NCBI GenBank assembly: GCA_914767715.1
Contig: OU612065.1
Location: forward strand, 25,668,001 to 25,732,000
Length of the DNA: 64,000 nt
Direction: 5' to 3'
Origin: Membranipora membranacea
Lineage: Eukaryota > Bryozoa > Gymnolaemata > Cheilostomatida > Membraniporidae
Shown: positions 12,726-24,700 of the stretch, one piece after another
How the letters are laid out: each line of letters starts with the position of its first letter
Position numbering within the stretch: position 1 is the stretch's first letter
Notes under the pieces: generated by a model
What the model was told of the DNA's origin: nothing
Databases searched by the model: none
Seen by the model: only the letters and a program-made list of their open reading frames with translations
Made by a program: the position numbers and the translations under genes

Positions 12726-15700
12726 CTACAAGAGATAACCACATCATTTTTATCGATTACATCATTATACATATTACACCATTTAACTTGAATAGTCAAA
12801 CCATTATGTTAAAGCAGAAATGTACCAGCACACAACTTGTACAACGCCAAAAAACCACATTACATTTTTGTCATGTTACCAAGCCATACAATGGGTGAGT
12901 TTAAACCTCAGGTTACCATATGGAGTATCTTGGACGAATGGAAACCATTAAGTTATGGACAACTGTTCTAAAATCATTGAACATTCATTGTAAGAACATA
13001 AGAATTGTAGGATGACTAACCATTATTGATGGCGATGGTTGATCCCGTACCGTTATATCCACGTCTGCTGAGGATATCACCTCCATCTCCATCATCATCA
13101 CTGGAGGAGGCAGATAACTGGAAGTCTCTCCTGTAAAAACAATCACAAAATTACTGACAGGTTCAATAGAGGCGTTATAACCTTGTTAGTGTGACCCTAA
13201 GGCCTAATCTAATACCAACAGATTTTTAAAAGCAACCTGGCAGTGTCATCTGTGTCTACAACTACCTTTTTCTTTAAGACAGTGATCCCCTCTCATCCAC
13301 TGAAAACTTCATACAGGGGTTCCTGATTTGCCTCTGAGACCATCTTACATTTTCTTTTTAATACTTTTATTGGTATCACACTCATTTTTAGGAAAAAAAA
13401 CTTCTCATTATGTGCCAATAAATAAAACTGAAACCTGATCAGAATTCATTTTAGACTACCATCAAGCGATGATATGTTTGTACGTTTCAAGTAAGTTAGA
13501 AAACTTGCTAAAAAGTTAAAAGTTGTTATCGCCGCACATGTAGATAGAGTTAGGGGTCACAGCAAACATTAACACTAAAACTCTCAATCTGTTAGAGACA
13601 GACAATTCCAACACAGTACGGTTAAACAATTATTGCATACCATAGCGTAAAGTAAGACGCTGTCAGGGTGTAAGACAACCTGTCTAACCATGGATAACCC
13701 GATCAGCTGGTCCCAACATTCTGTCAAATCAGAGGTGACAGAGTTTGCTAGCGGCAGCAGCGAGCAGGCAGCGGGGGAAATGTACAGCTCTGCATATCCG
13801 ACCCCTGTATTCCCTGCAGATGATTATAGTAAACTCGACCCTGCCCCAACCACTGATACAGAGCTAACTTATACTACTCTAGAGAGTGTTAAACTTGTAC
13901 AGCCAACTCAGGAGAACATGATGCGTGTGGCAGCACCAGCACCGATAGTCGATCATACAGATCAACCTATTGACTTGTCTCTAACTAGACAAATAGATAT
14001 GACAGACCTCAATCATTTTAACAACCAACCTCAGGTAAAACATTTGACTGACAAGTTTATTAGGAACAGTTATACGTCTTCATCAATATCTTAGGTTCAA
14101 TTGTACCAGTGCTTTTGGCTTCCAATGTACAATGTTGTTATGGGTAACTATAAATGACCAATGCGCTTTGATATGTGATGGAAATTTAATATCACAAAAT
14201 TCCAATTAAAAACATGCATTTTTTTAATAGCCAAGTTCAATGTTATTTGCTTTTTCTTGTTATAGAGCGGATGTGAAAACTATTTACAAAACCATTTTAT
14301 GGGGCAGGAGCCCATATCAACAACCCAAATGATGAAAGTAAACGTGCTCAATCCGCCACAAGCTCACACAATACAATCAGTAGCGGGGACGAGTCACCAA
14401 CCACCTGTAACACGCCCACCACTAAGACAAAATCAGCCGCCTAAGAGCTCAGGCTACGACAAACTTAGGTCTCTTGTCTGCGAATACATTGACTACTTAA
14501 TCGAGGAGAATGAGCATATCACACAGATCTCGAGAGCTTATACGATGCCAACACCTCTCGACTTTGAGAATGAGCATTACTTTGAGGAGGTGAGAAACAC
14601 TGACCACCATTTTCCTAGTGAGAGATTTCAAGCTTGGTTAAAGATGAAAGAAGAACAAGTTCTCAAAAATCGAACTAGGTCAGCAAAGCGAGAGGCTATC
14701 GCTGAAGATCCTGCAGGTGGTCAGCCAGAGCCAAAGCGGCAGCGAAAAAAGCTCCGTGATCAGAATGAGTAGTAGATTAATGTGAGTACAACAACAGTTA
14801 AGACTGTAAATTTGTGTCAGTCAGCACAGAAACATATTGATGTGACATACATCATGCATGCTTTGCCGAAGCAGAAATTGCTGGTCAAGCCAAACATCTA
14901 TACCCCTTGGTATACAAAATAACTAATCGAGGCTGCGATAGCAAGAGAGTACAATGCCGTTATCAGTAGCAGGTTAGCAGATTAGGGCAAGAGGAAAAGA
15001 GAACACACACCATGCTAGCTGATTACTACACACTCTAGATACCGTTGAGGAGAGAAGCAGCGACGAGGAGTAGATTCACAGCTCGATACGCTGCCGGCCG
15101 AGTTGTGTCTCAGACGCTGCCGTTCACGAGCTTCCTGCAGTTCTCTCTCAGCTCGCTCGCGGCGCAGCTGAATTTCACGAGATCGCACTTCTAGCCCGTC
15201 ACCGAAAATCATTGCCCCACTAAAGCAGAGTGAGTTGTTTGAATTAAAACATTCAAACCTTTGATTTGAAGAAAGATTTTAACAACATGTAGTCTAGTAA
15301 GATGGATTTGAAACAAATATTATTTCCAGTTTCCTTTTTGTGATTGTTTAAACTTTTAGAACAAACAATAAAAATCTGCTCCAATAAGCTCTGGTCATGA
15401 ATATTTACATGTCAACATTCAATATCAAAACTGACACTGTATAACAAATCTGATCCAATATTGATTTCTATAAGTAGATGGTTGAAAATAAATGAAGAAA
15501 ACCTACCCCCTGTAAAGCATCCCTAGTTCTCTTTGACAAACATCGGGATGAAATATAATCTAAACATGTGGCAACTAACGCAGCTGCCAGTGCCAAAACG
15601 ATTGCTGCCGAAATGACACACCTGGCGTGTGCATGTAAAGACTCTAAACTGTTATCAACAGAGCAAGATATTTTAGTCCCATAGCGGCAGGGTAAGCTCT

Positions 15701-18700
15701 TGATAAGCTATCCATTCAATCTTTTGTATTAGTAACATGATATAAAATCCCTCAGCTTTGATAGGGACGCTTGGTAAACAAAAGATGTTATTTGCAACAA
15801 CAAGCCTGTTACACACTGATAGCTTGACTCAGCTTACTATAGCAACAGTGACTCAGAAAACAGGAGAAGACAACCTGGATGTTTATAATGCCAATAAATA
15901 ATAACAAGAACGAAAATGAGTGTGATGCAGCGAGTGTGATTAGGAATGACGAAGATGGAGCAAATTGTATAATTAGAACTTTCACCAAGTTAATTGCCAC
16001 AGTATTTTAAACCACCTTTGATAAAAAAAACATTATTTCAATGCTTTATGTGAGGGTTAAAATAAATCTGATCTTGTCTTGTAAGCTGTGAGGTTCATAA
16101 ACACACCATCACATCCATCACTAAAAGAAAAATTGTGTTGTTAGAGCAAAGTGTAAAAATGGAATAACATATATTCACTGTACCTGACTATTGGTGCCTG
16201 CTGTGGTTGAATTGGACCCTCTTGTGTTGAAACTTTTGATTCCAATTGCAGAACCTTCAAAAATAAGCGTTGATGATATAATTCATTGATGATCAAGCAA
16301 TAATTTTGTACTTGATATACACATATATGATTTTGAGAAGTGTCACATGGCAAACTATACTATACATCATAAAACATAACAAGTCTCTTTATCTCACCTT
16401 TTGCTGAAGTGTATCAACTTCTTCTTGTACCTGCTGGTAATCACTACAAAGTAAATTAAACTTAATTAGCATTTTTACGATATTTCATTACTATAATAGA
16501 TCATTAGCCCCTCCTTATCTCAGCTACAACAGGCTGGGCTAAAAATGAATATGACTCATCGTCCTGTCTAGTTATGTATACTCTAAATATATAAATCCTA
16601 CCCTACAACATTATGATTGTAAATCACTTTTTATTAGCTGCTCTCCAGCAATCTTTACATGAATATAAGATGGATACGTATACATATTCAATTTAGCGCA
16701 CTCCTGCACAAGGTAGGAGTGGGCAAGCTAGGCTATTGTCCAGAGAGCTCACCTCCTTCAGCAGCATGGGTAGTGACCGGGATTTGAACCTGCAACTCTC
16801 AGATTGAGATGCTCGAATCCTAACCACTTTGATTGTGACTATGATTATGGACATTATGATTAATTTTTTGACTATCACTAACATGTTAAATGCTACAGAA
16901 AAGATTGCATATATGTTGTAATTTAAAAAGGGAACAGACTGTGTATACAGTAACTTAAAAAAGGCATGTCATTTAGCGCGATACACATAGAAGGTAATCA
17001 CAATTACTGAATTCAGCTATCCAATCCAAATTAAATGCTATACAATTTTGATCTCTAAATATTATCTTAGTAATTGAGAGATAAACAAAAAAATGTAATG
17101 AGAATTTTCCTTGGTGAAAAAGAAAATTTAATGGACACTTTATCACTAACCTGAGTGGTACAAGGTTTTTATGGCTCTGAGTCTGCTCTAGTCTGAGTTT
17201 ACTGAGTTTATCCTGCAGGTCTCTATTATCGGACTGTAGAGAGAATATCTGTTGATTGTGTGCGGAGCTCCTGTTCTCAGACTCTTGCTCTCTCCTCTCC
17301 TTCTCAGATTTAATCTCAGACAAATCTACATCTACCTGATTAATCAAATTCAACAATTAATTTTATTCTGAGAGACATGTTTAAGCTACATCCAACATCA
17401 AATAATTTTTTTGATAGCATTATAGCATATGCTTTAAATAAAATACCATTTAATTTGTGTTAAAAAATCTAGCTTAAACCATTGAAACGTCATTTTTAGG
17501 AATACCTTTTTGTAATCTTGATTGAGTTTTTTTTTCTCAGTGGCTGAATTTGCAAAAAAAAAACAATTTTATTGAATGAAAGTTATCGCAATAAAGAAAA
17601 GTTCAAACGATAACAAGGGCAAAGTGTCCTTTCTTGTGATTTTGCTCATTGAGAATCCATCCTCACCTAACCCTGATATATCCTATAGAAGTATATATTA
17701 TTAGCTAGCAATTATCAAGCTTGGGGTGACTTAATGTTAGCTAGCACCAACTTTAGCTAGCAAAGGTTTGAGTTTGCAAAGGTTTTCGCCATTTCAAGCA
17801 TGGGCTAAAAGGTATTTTTTCCTCCAAAGAATACTTTACAAATCAAGAGTATGTAGCCAGCCATCACAATTCTAACACCAGGGACTGATCACACCACATG
17901 TACAGCTATATTTACTATAAACTGGATTAACAAAATCTAACCAAACTAATTGTCCTTACTTGGTTTTTGAGTCGTTGAAGTTCCTTGAGTTGGTTATTGC
18001 AATCATCATATACCCCTCGGCTAACACTATCACCACTCTGTTTGGTTAATTCATCCCTACAAATTGAAAAGTTCTTCAATTATCAAAACTTCTCACTTAC
18101 AATAATAGCAAAGTAGAAAAAAAACTGAATAAAGGTGAACATGGTGAAGAATGGTATGAATTCCATATTAAAACAGAAAAGAATCTGGCATACAAGCTTG
18201 TTTGTTTTTTTTGTGATTATGTACTTTAATTTGTCGATCAAGATACAATTAAATGTATAAATGAGGTTGGACAGTACAGAAAATGTAACAAATCGTATAG
18301 CGCCATCATAGCAATCAAAGAACATTATCCAGCAGGTTGTTTGAAAATTTGTCGACGCAGCCTTTGAATACCTGAGTTTTTGGTGACTCTTATTGCTTTC
18401 ATCCAGAGAATGTCTCAGAGTTTCACTGGTTTCCTCCAGTGATTCCACTTTCTCTTCAAGCTGTGAAAACACAAAACAAAAATTTATTGTATTGTTTATT
18501 TATTTATTGTATTATAAAATTTATTGTATTATTTGAATCATTTCCACTCGTTTAATGTTGAAATAATTCAAATAATACAATAAATTTTAGTCTGACCACT
18601 GGATTTAGGCTCCCTTACCGGGGGAAGTTCGCTATCATATCGACATCGGATTTGCTATTTTAACAATAATATGTAAATATGGAATAAATGGATCAGAAGG

Positions 18701-21700
18701 CACTATCTAGCCTTTTATAACCTGGTGGATAAATCTGTGGTGTGCAAAGTCGTGTGCTCTTTGTTTACATTGTATATTATTGGTCAAGACAAATCAAGGA
18801 GGAGTTAGAGACAAATGACTGATATACAAAGAATAACATTTTAGTTGCTTTTTTAAAACTTTTTCACCACACATGCCACGCCATCGCATTGCATTTAATA
18901 CTATCATCTTTGATCATGACTGAATGAAATAAACCAAATCTGAATCTGACTAACTCTAACGCCTTGGTCAAAATCAATCGTCCAATGAGAGGACCCATCG
19001 GTAGTGTACCTCAGTGATAAAATTACTTGATAAAATTCGGGGTCAAAACACATACCCTGGTTTTGTTGCGATTGTGTGTCTCTGTTAGGTGATGGATTTC
19101 TTCTTTATGTGATGTATTCAGTCTATCTATCTCTTCTTTGTGGGCTACAAAAAATACAAAACACGCATTGTTAAGCTGGATAGGTGCTAGCTTCTCATCA
19201 AACTGTGAAGGCCTTATGTTCCAAAGTCAGAGCGACTGGCCCACACAAGTGCTTGGGCGGGCAGCAATTCCAAACCAGATAAATCGGAGGGTCGCCCAAC
19301 TAGTCCCTCCCTGACTGCATGACCATAACGCTTCACTATCTTTTTAGTTGTCCATTTATGCCTGAATTTCTTTGCTGGATGCAGTAACCAAATATAAAAA
19401 AACCATCAATAGTTCTTGTTACTAAAGTTCACATAATATGCTAGACAAACGTACATGGGAAAATTTAGGCGTTATGAAAACTGTTATATTTGATTCTAGA
19501 GACCACCATGCGCTTTACCACATTTTTATAATGGTGCTACATAGCCTACACTCTATTTCATCACAGCAATTGCAGGTTGTTGAAGCCCATGTACTTTATC
19601 ATTTTTTGTGAAGGAAGTATGAATATCCAAACGGTGATCCTTGTTTTTTATGATGAACAAATCAGATCTTATAGCTCACACTAATAATTCCGCGGAATTA
19701 TCTCTCCAATTCCTTGACTTAGGTAGTATTAGGAAGTATTACCTTTTCTTTGAACATGAGCTTACAACTCCCAAATAAAAAAACCCTCCGGCAGCTACCA
19801 TCCCACCTCTTTATTAGAGTGATTAGGCTATTACAAAACTAAACAAATTTAGACCTCAATGTAACAAAGATCTTTGTTGCTGGTCCTAATGTGTAGCTAA
19901 CCAATTATTCTGTCTTTCCTATGACTAAGATGTAAATCTATCATTGGTTATTATCTCCCTTGTCTTTCACAGCATCCAGGTCGTGTGGTGTAGTGGTTAT
20001 CACGTCTGCTTCACACGCAGAAGGTCGCGGGTTCGAGCCCCACCATGACCTGTATTTTTGAAAGTTCCTACTCTCCCTGAATGAGACATGACTAAAGCTA
20101 TATTTTTTTCAGAATACATTCGGTAAAGAATAGAACCTAAACATGCCTGTTTTGACAGAGCTAAGTTTTGTGCTGACAGCTCTGAGCTGACATGATTGGT
20201 GCAGAAGGAAATTATTCCTTTCATGCAGGGAGGTACAGACTCCTTGTTTCATGCTTCAGCAAGGTTAGTCTGAAATTCAGAATTTGTCTGCTTTACAAAC
20301 TTGGTTTTCGAATTGATTTTTCATAGAACATTCAATTCCGCTTTTCTGATTTCACTAGATTGTACGAGTACACATTGGGGTATTTACGAGTAAAAAAAAT
20401 CATTTGTGCAATTGATATATCTACCATTGGTCATCCAACAAGGCATAAAGATTATACTTTTCATAATATAAATTTATTTGATACATGATATGTCACAAAA
20501 CACTCGATGGGTACTTCTGTATAATAGAGTTTTGGTACTATTCCAGCTCTGCTGTTGGAAAATCACTTTTTTCTTTTCTTGGCTGCTTTTGAGCTCTTCT
20601 TCTTGCGCTTTTTTGCAAAAGCGGCAATCTTTTTTTTAAGCTTAACCAAAATCTTAAAAAATTGAGTGACAACACAGTGTTGACAGATGAAGAGCTGTGC
20701 AGCCTGACGAGTAGTCTTACTTTTTGACTTTCTCAAAAACAGTCCAATTACTCCCAGGATCTGTACGCCGCCAATCACTATGGCAACTAGTATAATCCAG
20801 TGGATCCAGTTACTGTAATCCCAACCTATTCCCCATATGGTTGCTTTGCACAGAGTAGGAGTTGTCTTCTTCGTGCTCCCACTACTAGTGACACCAACAC
20901 ATGAGCAGTAAAGATTACTAAGGTCAGCCCAGGTACGTTTCTCTTCGCTGCTAGTCCAAAATCTGTAGTTGGCTGTAAACTGCTTTCCGTTTAAACCACG
21001 GTAGCGAGGTAGATCTATAACAGGCCATGATTTTAGATCATCACATCCATTGTCAGAAGTCCTGGATGAACACGGATTATACACTGGGTCCCCATTCCCA
21101 TTTCTTCGACATTCAAAACATGTCTTCAGAGGTTCCACGGATGTATAGACGTCAAATCCTACTCGCGTCCAAAGACCTGTACCTGGTGCATTGTATCGGC
21201 ATTCAAGGTCGTATTTGTACGAACCTGTTGAAAAGTAGAACGACTCCCCTCCGGTCACTCCCCAATCATTTTTAGCGTTTGAGATTTTATCATGAAAAAA
21301 GAAAGCTGTTACCGCATTAGTGAGTGTCCAAACAAAACTTAAAACTAGCCGCATCTCGCTCGCTGTGATGTTTATCGTGACGTGTCATTACCTGATGGCG
21401 AATTGTGAGGAATGTAGACTGTTTATTCCTTGAGTAGGCAACTCTTCTACATCATATGTCAAAGCAGTCTTACTTGGCATTACAGAACTGTTTGCTGCGC
21501 TTTTGTCACCTTTCCGCGTCAATTTGAATATTTTTAGCCGTATCTTGATAAACCAGGCGATAGTACATGGAAACAGACATGGCGAGCAAAAAAACAGCAT
21601 AGCAAATTTTTGTGCAGTTTTACTTTCCAAACTGTCTATATGGAATCCTATGATTCCCATCACTTGTGTAAATATTATAACGATCATCACAACTATTATG

Positions 21701-24700
21701 TAATGCCACCAAAGCTCGTAGTTAAAATGTAGACCTAGAATACTTGGATTGCAGAACATCCATCTCCCAGCGTACTGTACGCCGTAATCACCACAACCGC
21801 ATCGAAACTTGAGGGCTGATAAATCCTTCCAGCTTAGCGTCTCGTGCCCGCTGTTGAACAGTACTGTGAGTGTTAGTACATCGTTAGTGTAAAGTTTCCC
21901 TGTATGACTCACACTCGCCCAGTCTTTGATTGATTCACATGAACGTGATCCGCCATCAGGAAGTTGTATAATGTTTGATGATATGTTCAAACAATGGTTA
22001 GCATTCGGAGGATCTAACCGCACGCCTATAGAGGTCCAGTTAGTATTTTTATCACCTTTGCATTCACATATAATCTTGTAATGAAATCGATAATCCATGA
22101 AATAAAAATGTTGCATACCGATAACTTTAACAGATCCGAAGAGCTTGGTATCTCGGGACAAGAATAACCAGCCATTTACGATAGATATTGTAGACAGAGT
22201 TACAGCTAAAAATATATAGCACTCAGAAGTCTTCCACATCATGACCAACTTGAGTTTTAACCGAATGGGTATTTTGCTTCCAGAGCAGCATTGTTATAAA
22301 GAGAAAAACTCGCAGTAAGCTATTGTTGTGCTTGAAAACTACCTCTAACATTGTGCTATGAAAGATATAAAAGATCATTGTTTTCCAATTCATATCTTTT
22401 TTTCTTTCTTGGGATAAATAATGTATAACCACTCCTATGTGTTGATATTGCTCGCCAAGTTAGATCTCATTATATATTGCATAATTACACTGTATATATT
22501 TAGATGATAGCAAGACAACGCCTCTGTTGCGGTAGAAATAACTATAGGCTATTATTGGGACAGCAGCAAAATACTAAAAAAAGTAGATGTGATAATAGTG
22601 TCACATTGTCAGCTGTGTATTGGATTTATAAGAAGAAATTAGATAACATGTATTAACATGCTATTTTAGTGTTTATTTTCCAGAGACTTTTTTCTTCTGA
22701 CCACAATTCTTTTGATATTTCCTATAATTTTAAGATAGAGTTTTACTTGTATTAAAACTAGAAAGATGGCAAAGCCGATCAGCCATGTGTGCAGTTTGAG
22801 TATCTTGTATCTAGTTGACCTCCGCCACCCACCCCTCCAACCTAAAAGATTCTTTTGACAGCTTCATAGCGAGCGAGTGAGAATTACAACGCTTCGCATA
22901 ATCATAACTTATTTTGACAAACAATTTTAACGAAAAAAAAGAAATTCATCAGCCAGCTCCCATGATGTATACTGTTATAATCAATTTGGTTCATATCTAA
23001 GGAACAATTTGTAGAACGGCGTAAGGGTATTATATCAGAAGCCCACACAAAGTTAGACATATACATACTAATAATTATGTTGTGTATTATTATTCCTCAT
23101 CATCGTCACAGAATCACCAGATAGAATTGTCGCACGGTGATAAATAAAAACATTACAAATTTCCTCCTTTTCTCCTCTCTCCGGAGCATCAGTACAGATA
23201 TGATTATGTATCAGGTAAGATATTACATTATAATAAAGTGTATTGAGCCTCGAGTTGATGAGACGGTGCAACCATCGGAAAGTTACCACTGAATGACTAA
23301 TACTTTCACTTATTCATTTCTCCTCCTATTTCTTGCTTTTCTTTTTCTTCTTCTTTTTTCCTTTGAATCCCTTTGAAAGCTTGGTCAGCAGACATTTCTG
23401 ACATATAAACACCTGTGAGATGAACTTTATATTCTTATTCTTTGACTTACGCGTCAATTCACCAATAAAACCAAGAACTTGGATACTCGCTATGATGATA
23501 ACTATGGCAATTATCCAATGGATCCAATTGGAGTAATCCCATCCAAGACCCCATATAGTAGGATTTGCGTTTATTGGGTCCGACTGGGTGGACCTGCCAG
23601 TATCGTCGTCTATCCCCCAGCAGGAGACATATAAACTGGAAAGTTCTTTCCAACTATACGAACTTGATCCAGGAAATGAAAAGTCAGCGTAGAAGACCTT
23701 TCCCTTATTGTTCGCATAGTATGGGATGTGAACTTCCACCTCACTTTGTACTGCATTACATAGTTCGCTGCCGTCGCCTTTGCAAAAATTCTCTTTAGAT
23801 GTTGTGGCGGTTCCTGATGAACCGTGAACACAAGTAAAGCAATGTATGAGAGGTCCCAGCGAGGCATATACATACAGTCCAGCTCTGTCCCATCGTCTTT
23901 CGCCGGGAGTTTCAAATGCACATTGTACCGAGTATTGATACCTCCCATTCGCAAAAAAGAACGATTCTCCAAGAGTTATAGCATAGTCGTCCTTGGGATC
24001 TACTAAGTCCTGGTGGAATAGAAATGCGCCTGTCCATTTAGAGAGAGTTAGAAACGTCAAACAGACCGATAGAAGTCTCATGTCAGAGGATCTGTTAACT
24101 GTTTTTGATGATGAGTGCTATACCAAGTGTTCATCTTCTGCTATTGAATTGCTTCATCAGCTTTGTGAGCGGTCATTACACCATAGCGCACTGATTACCG
24201 AAGATTATTGTGATGCTGAGCGCAACACAGCAACTGTTTGTTACCAGTTTTGATGATATTGATTCATATTTATAATATTATTACTTTAATGATCTGTTGA
24301 TTTTTTTAAAATATAACTTATATATAACATAATAAAATGGTATACTGTATTTTTGAAGGATCACTGTACTGCTGGTTTTTTCTTGCCTTTCATCTGATGA
24401 TTAGATATGGGCATCAGGTTCCTGTGACAAAGTTCTAAGTAACACATTTATCAATTAAACACAAAATAGCTTTGTTAGGTTGCTCACATGGTCAAAAACC
24501 ATGGATCATCTTCTCTCACTCCTCCTTTCCTTTTTTTGTTGTCACTTTTTAAAAAGTTTTCTCTGTTTTCATTAGTCGATATCATTGATACTTACATGAT
24601 ATTGTTTCTCGAAATTGTCTCTCGTGATCGTTATTTCTTGTCTCAATTTTCAGTTTGAGTGACTCACATTCACCTTCCAGTGCATCAGACTTGTCTTGTA

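Noticed and set aside
13360-13430. CTTTTATTGGTATCA-like segment similar to 49950-50030 and 62500-62580
   Set aside because: The three share short blocks (TTTTAT, a GGCAT-like block, poly-A/T) but the match is too loose to separate from AT-rich chance similarity.
17506-17543. Lys-rich mini-exon of the coiled-coil gene
   Set aside because: It has acceptor- and donor-like ends, but neither reading fits: it needs an incoming phase that the exon before it does not give, while joining 17960-18056 directly to 17151-17335 is in frame.
24082-24253. Short plus-strand open frame upstream of copy C
   Set aside because: It lies over the likely promoter of copy C, partly antisense to its start, with no splice sites or coding-like features.
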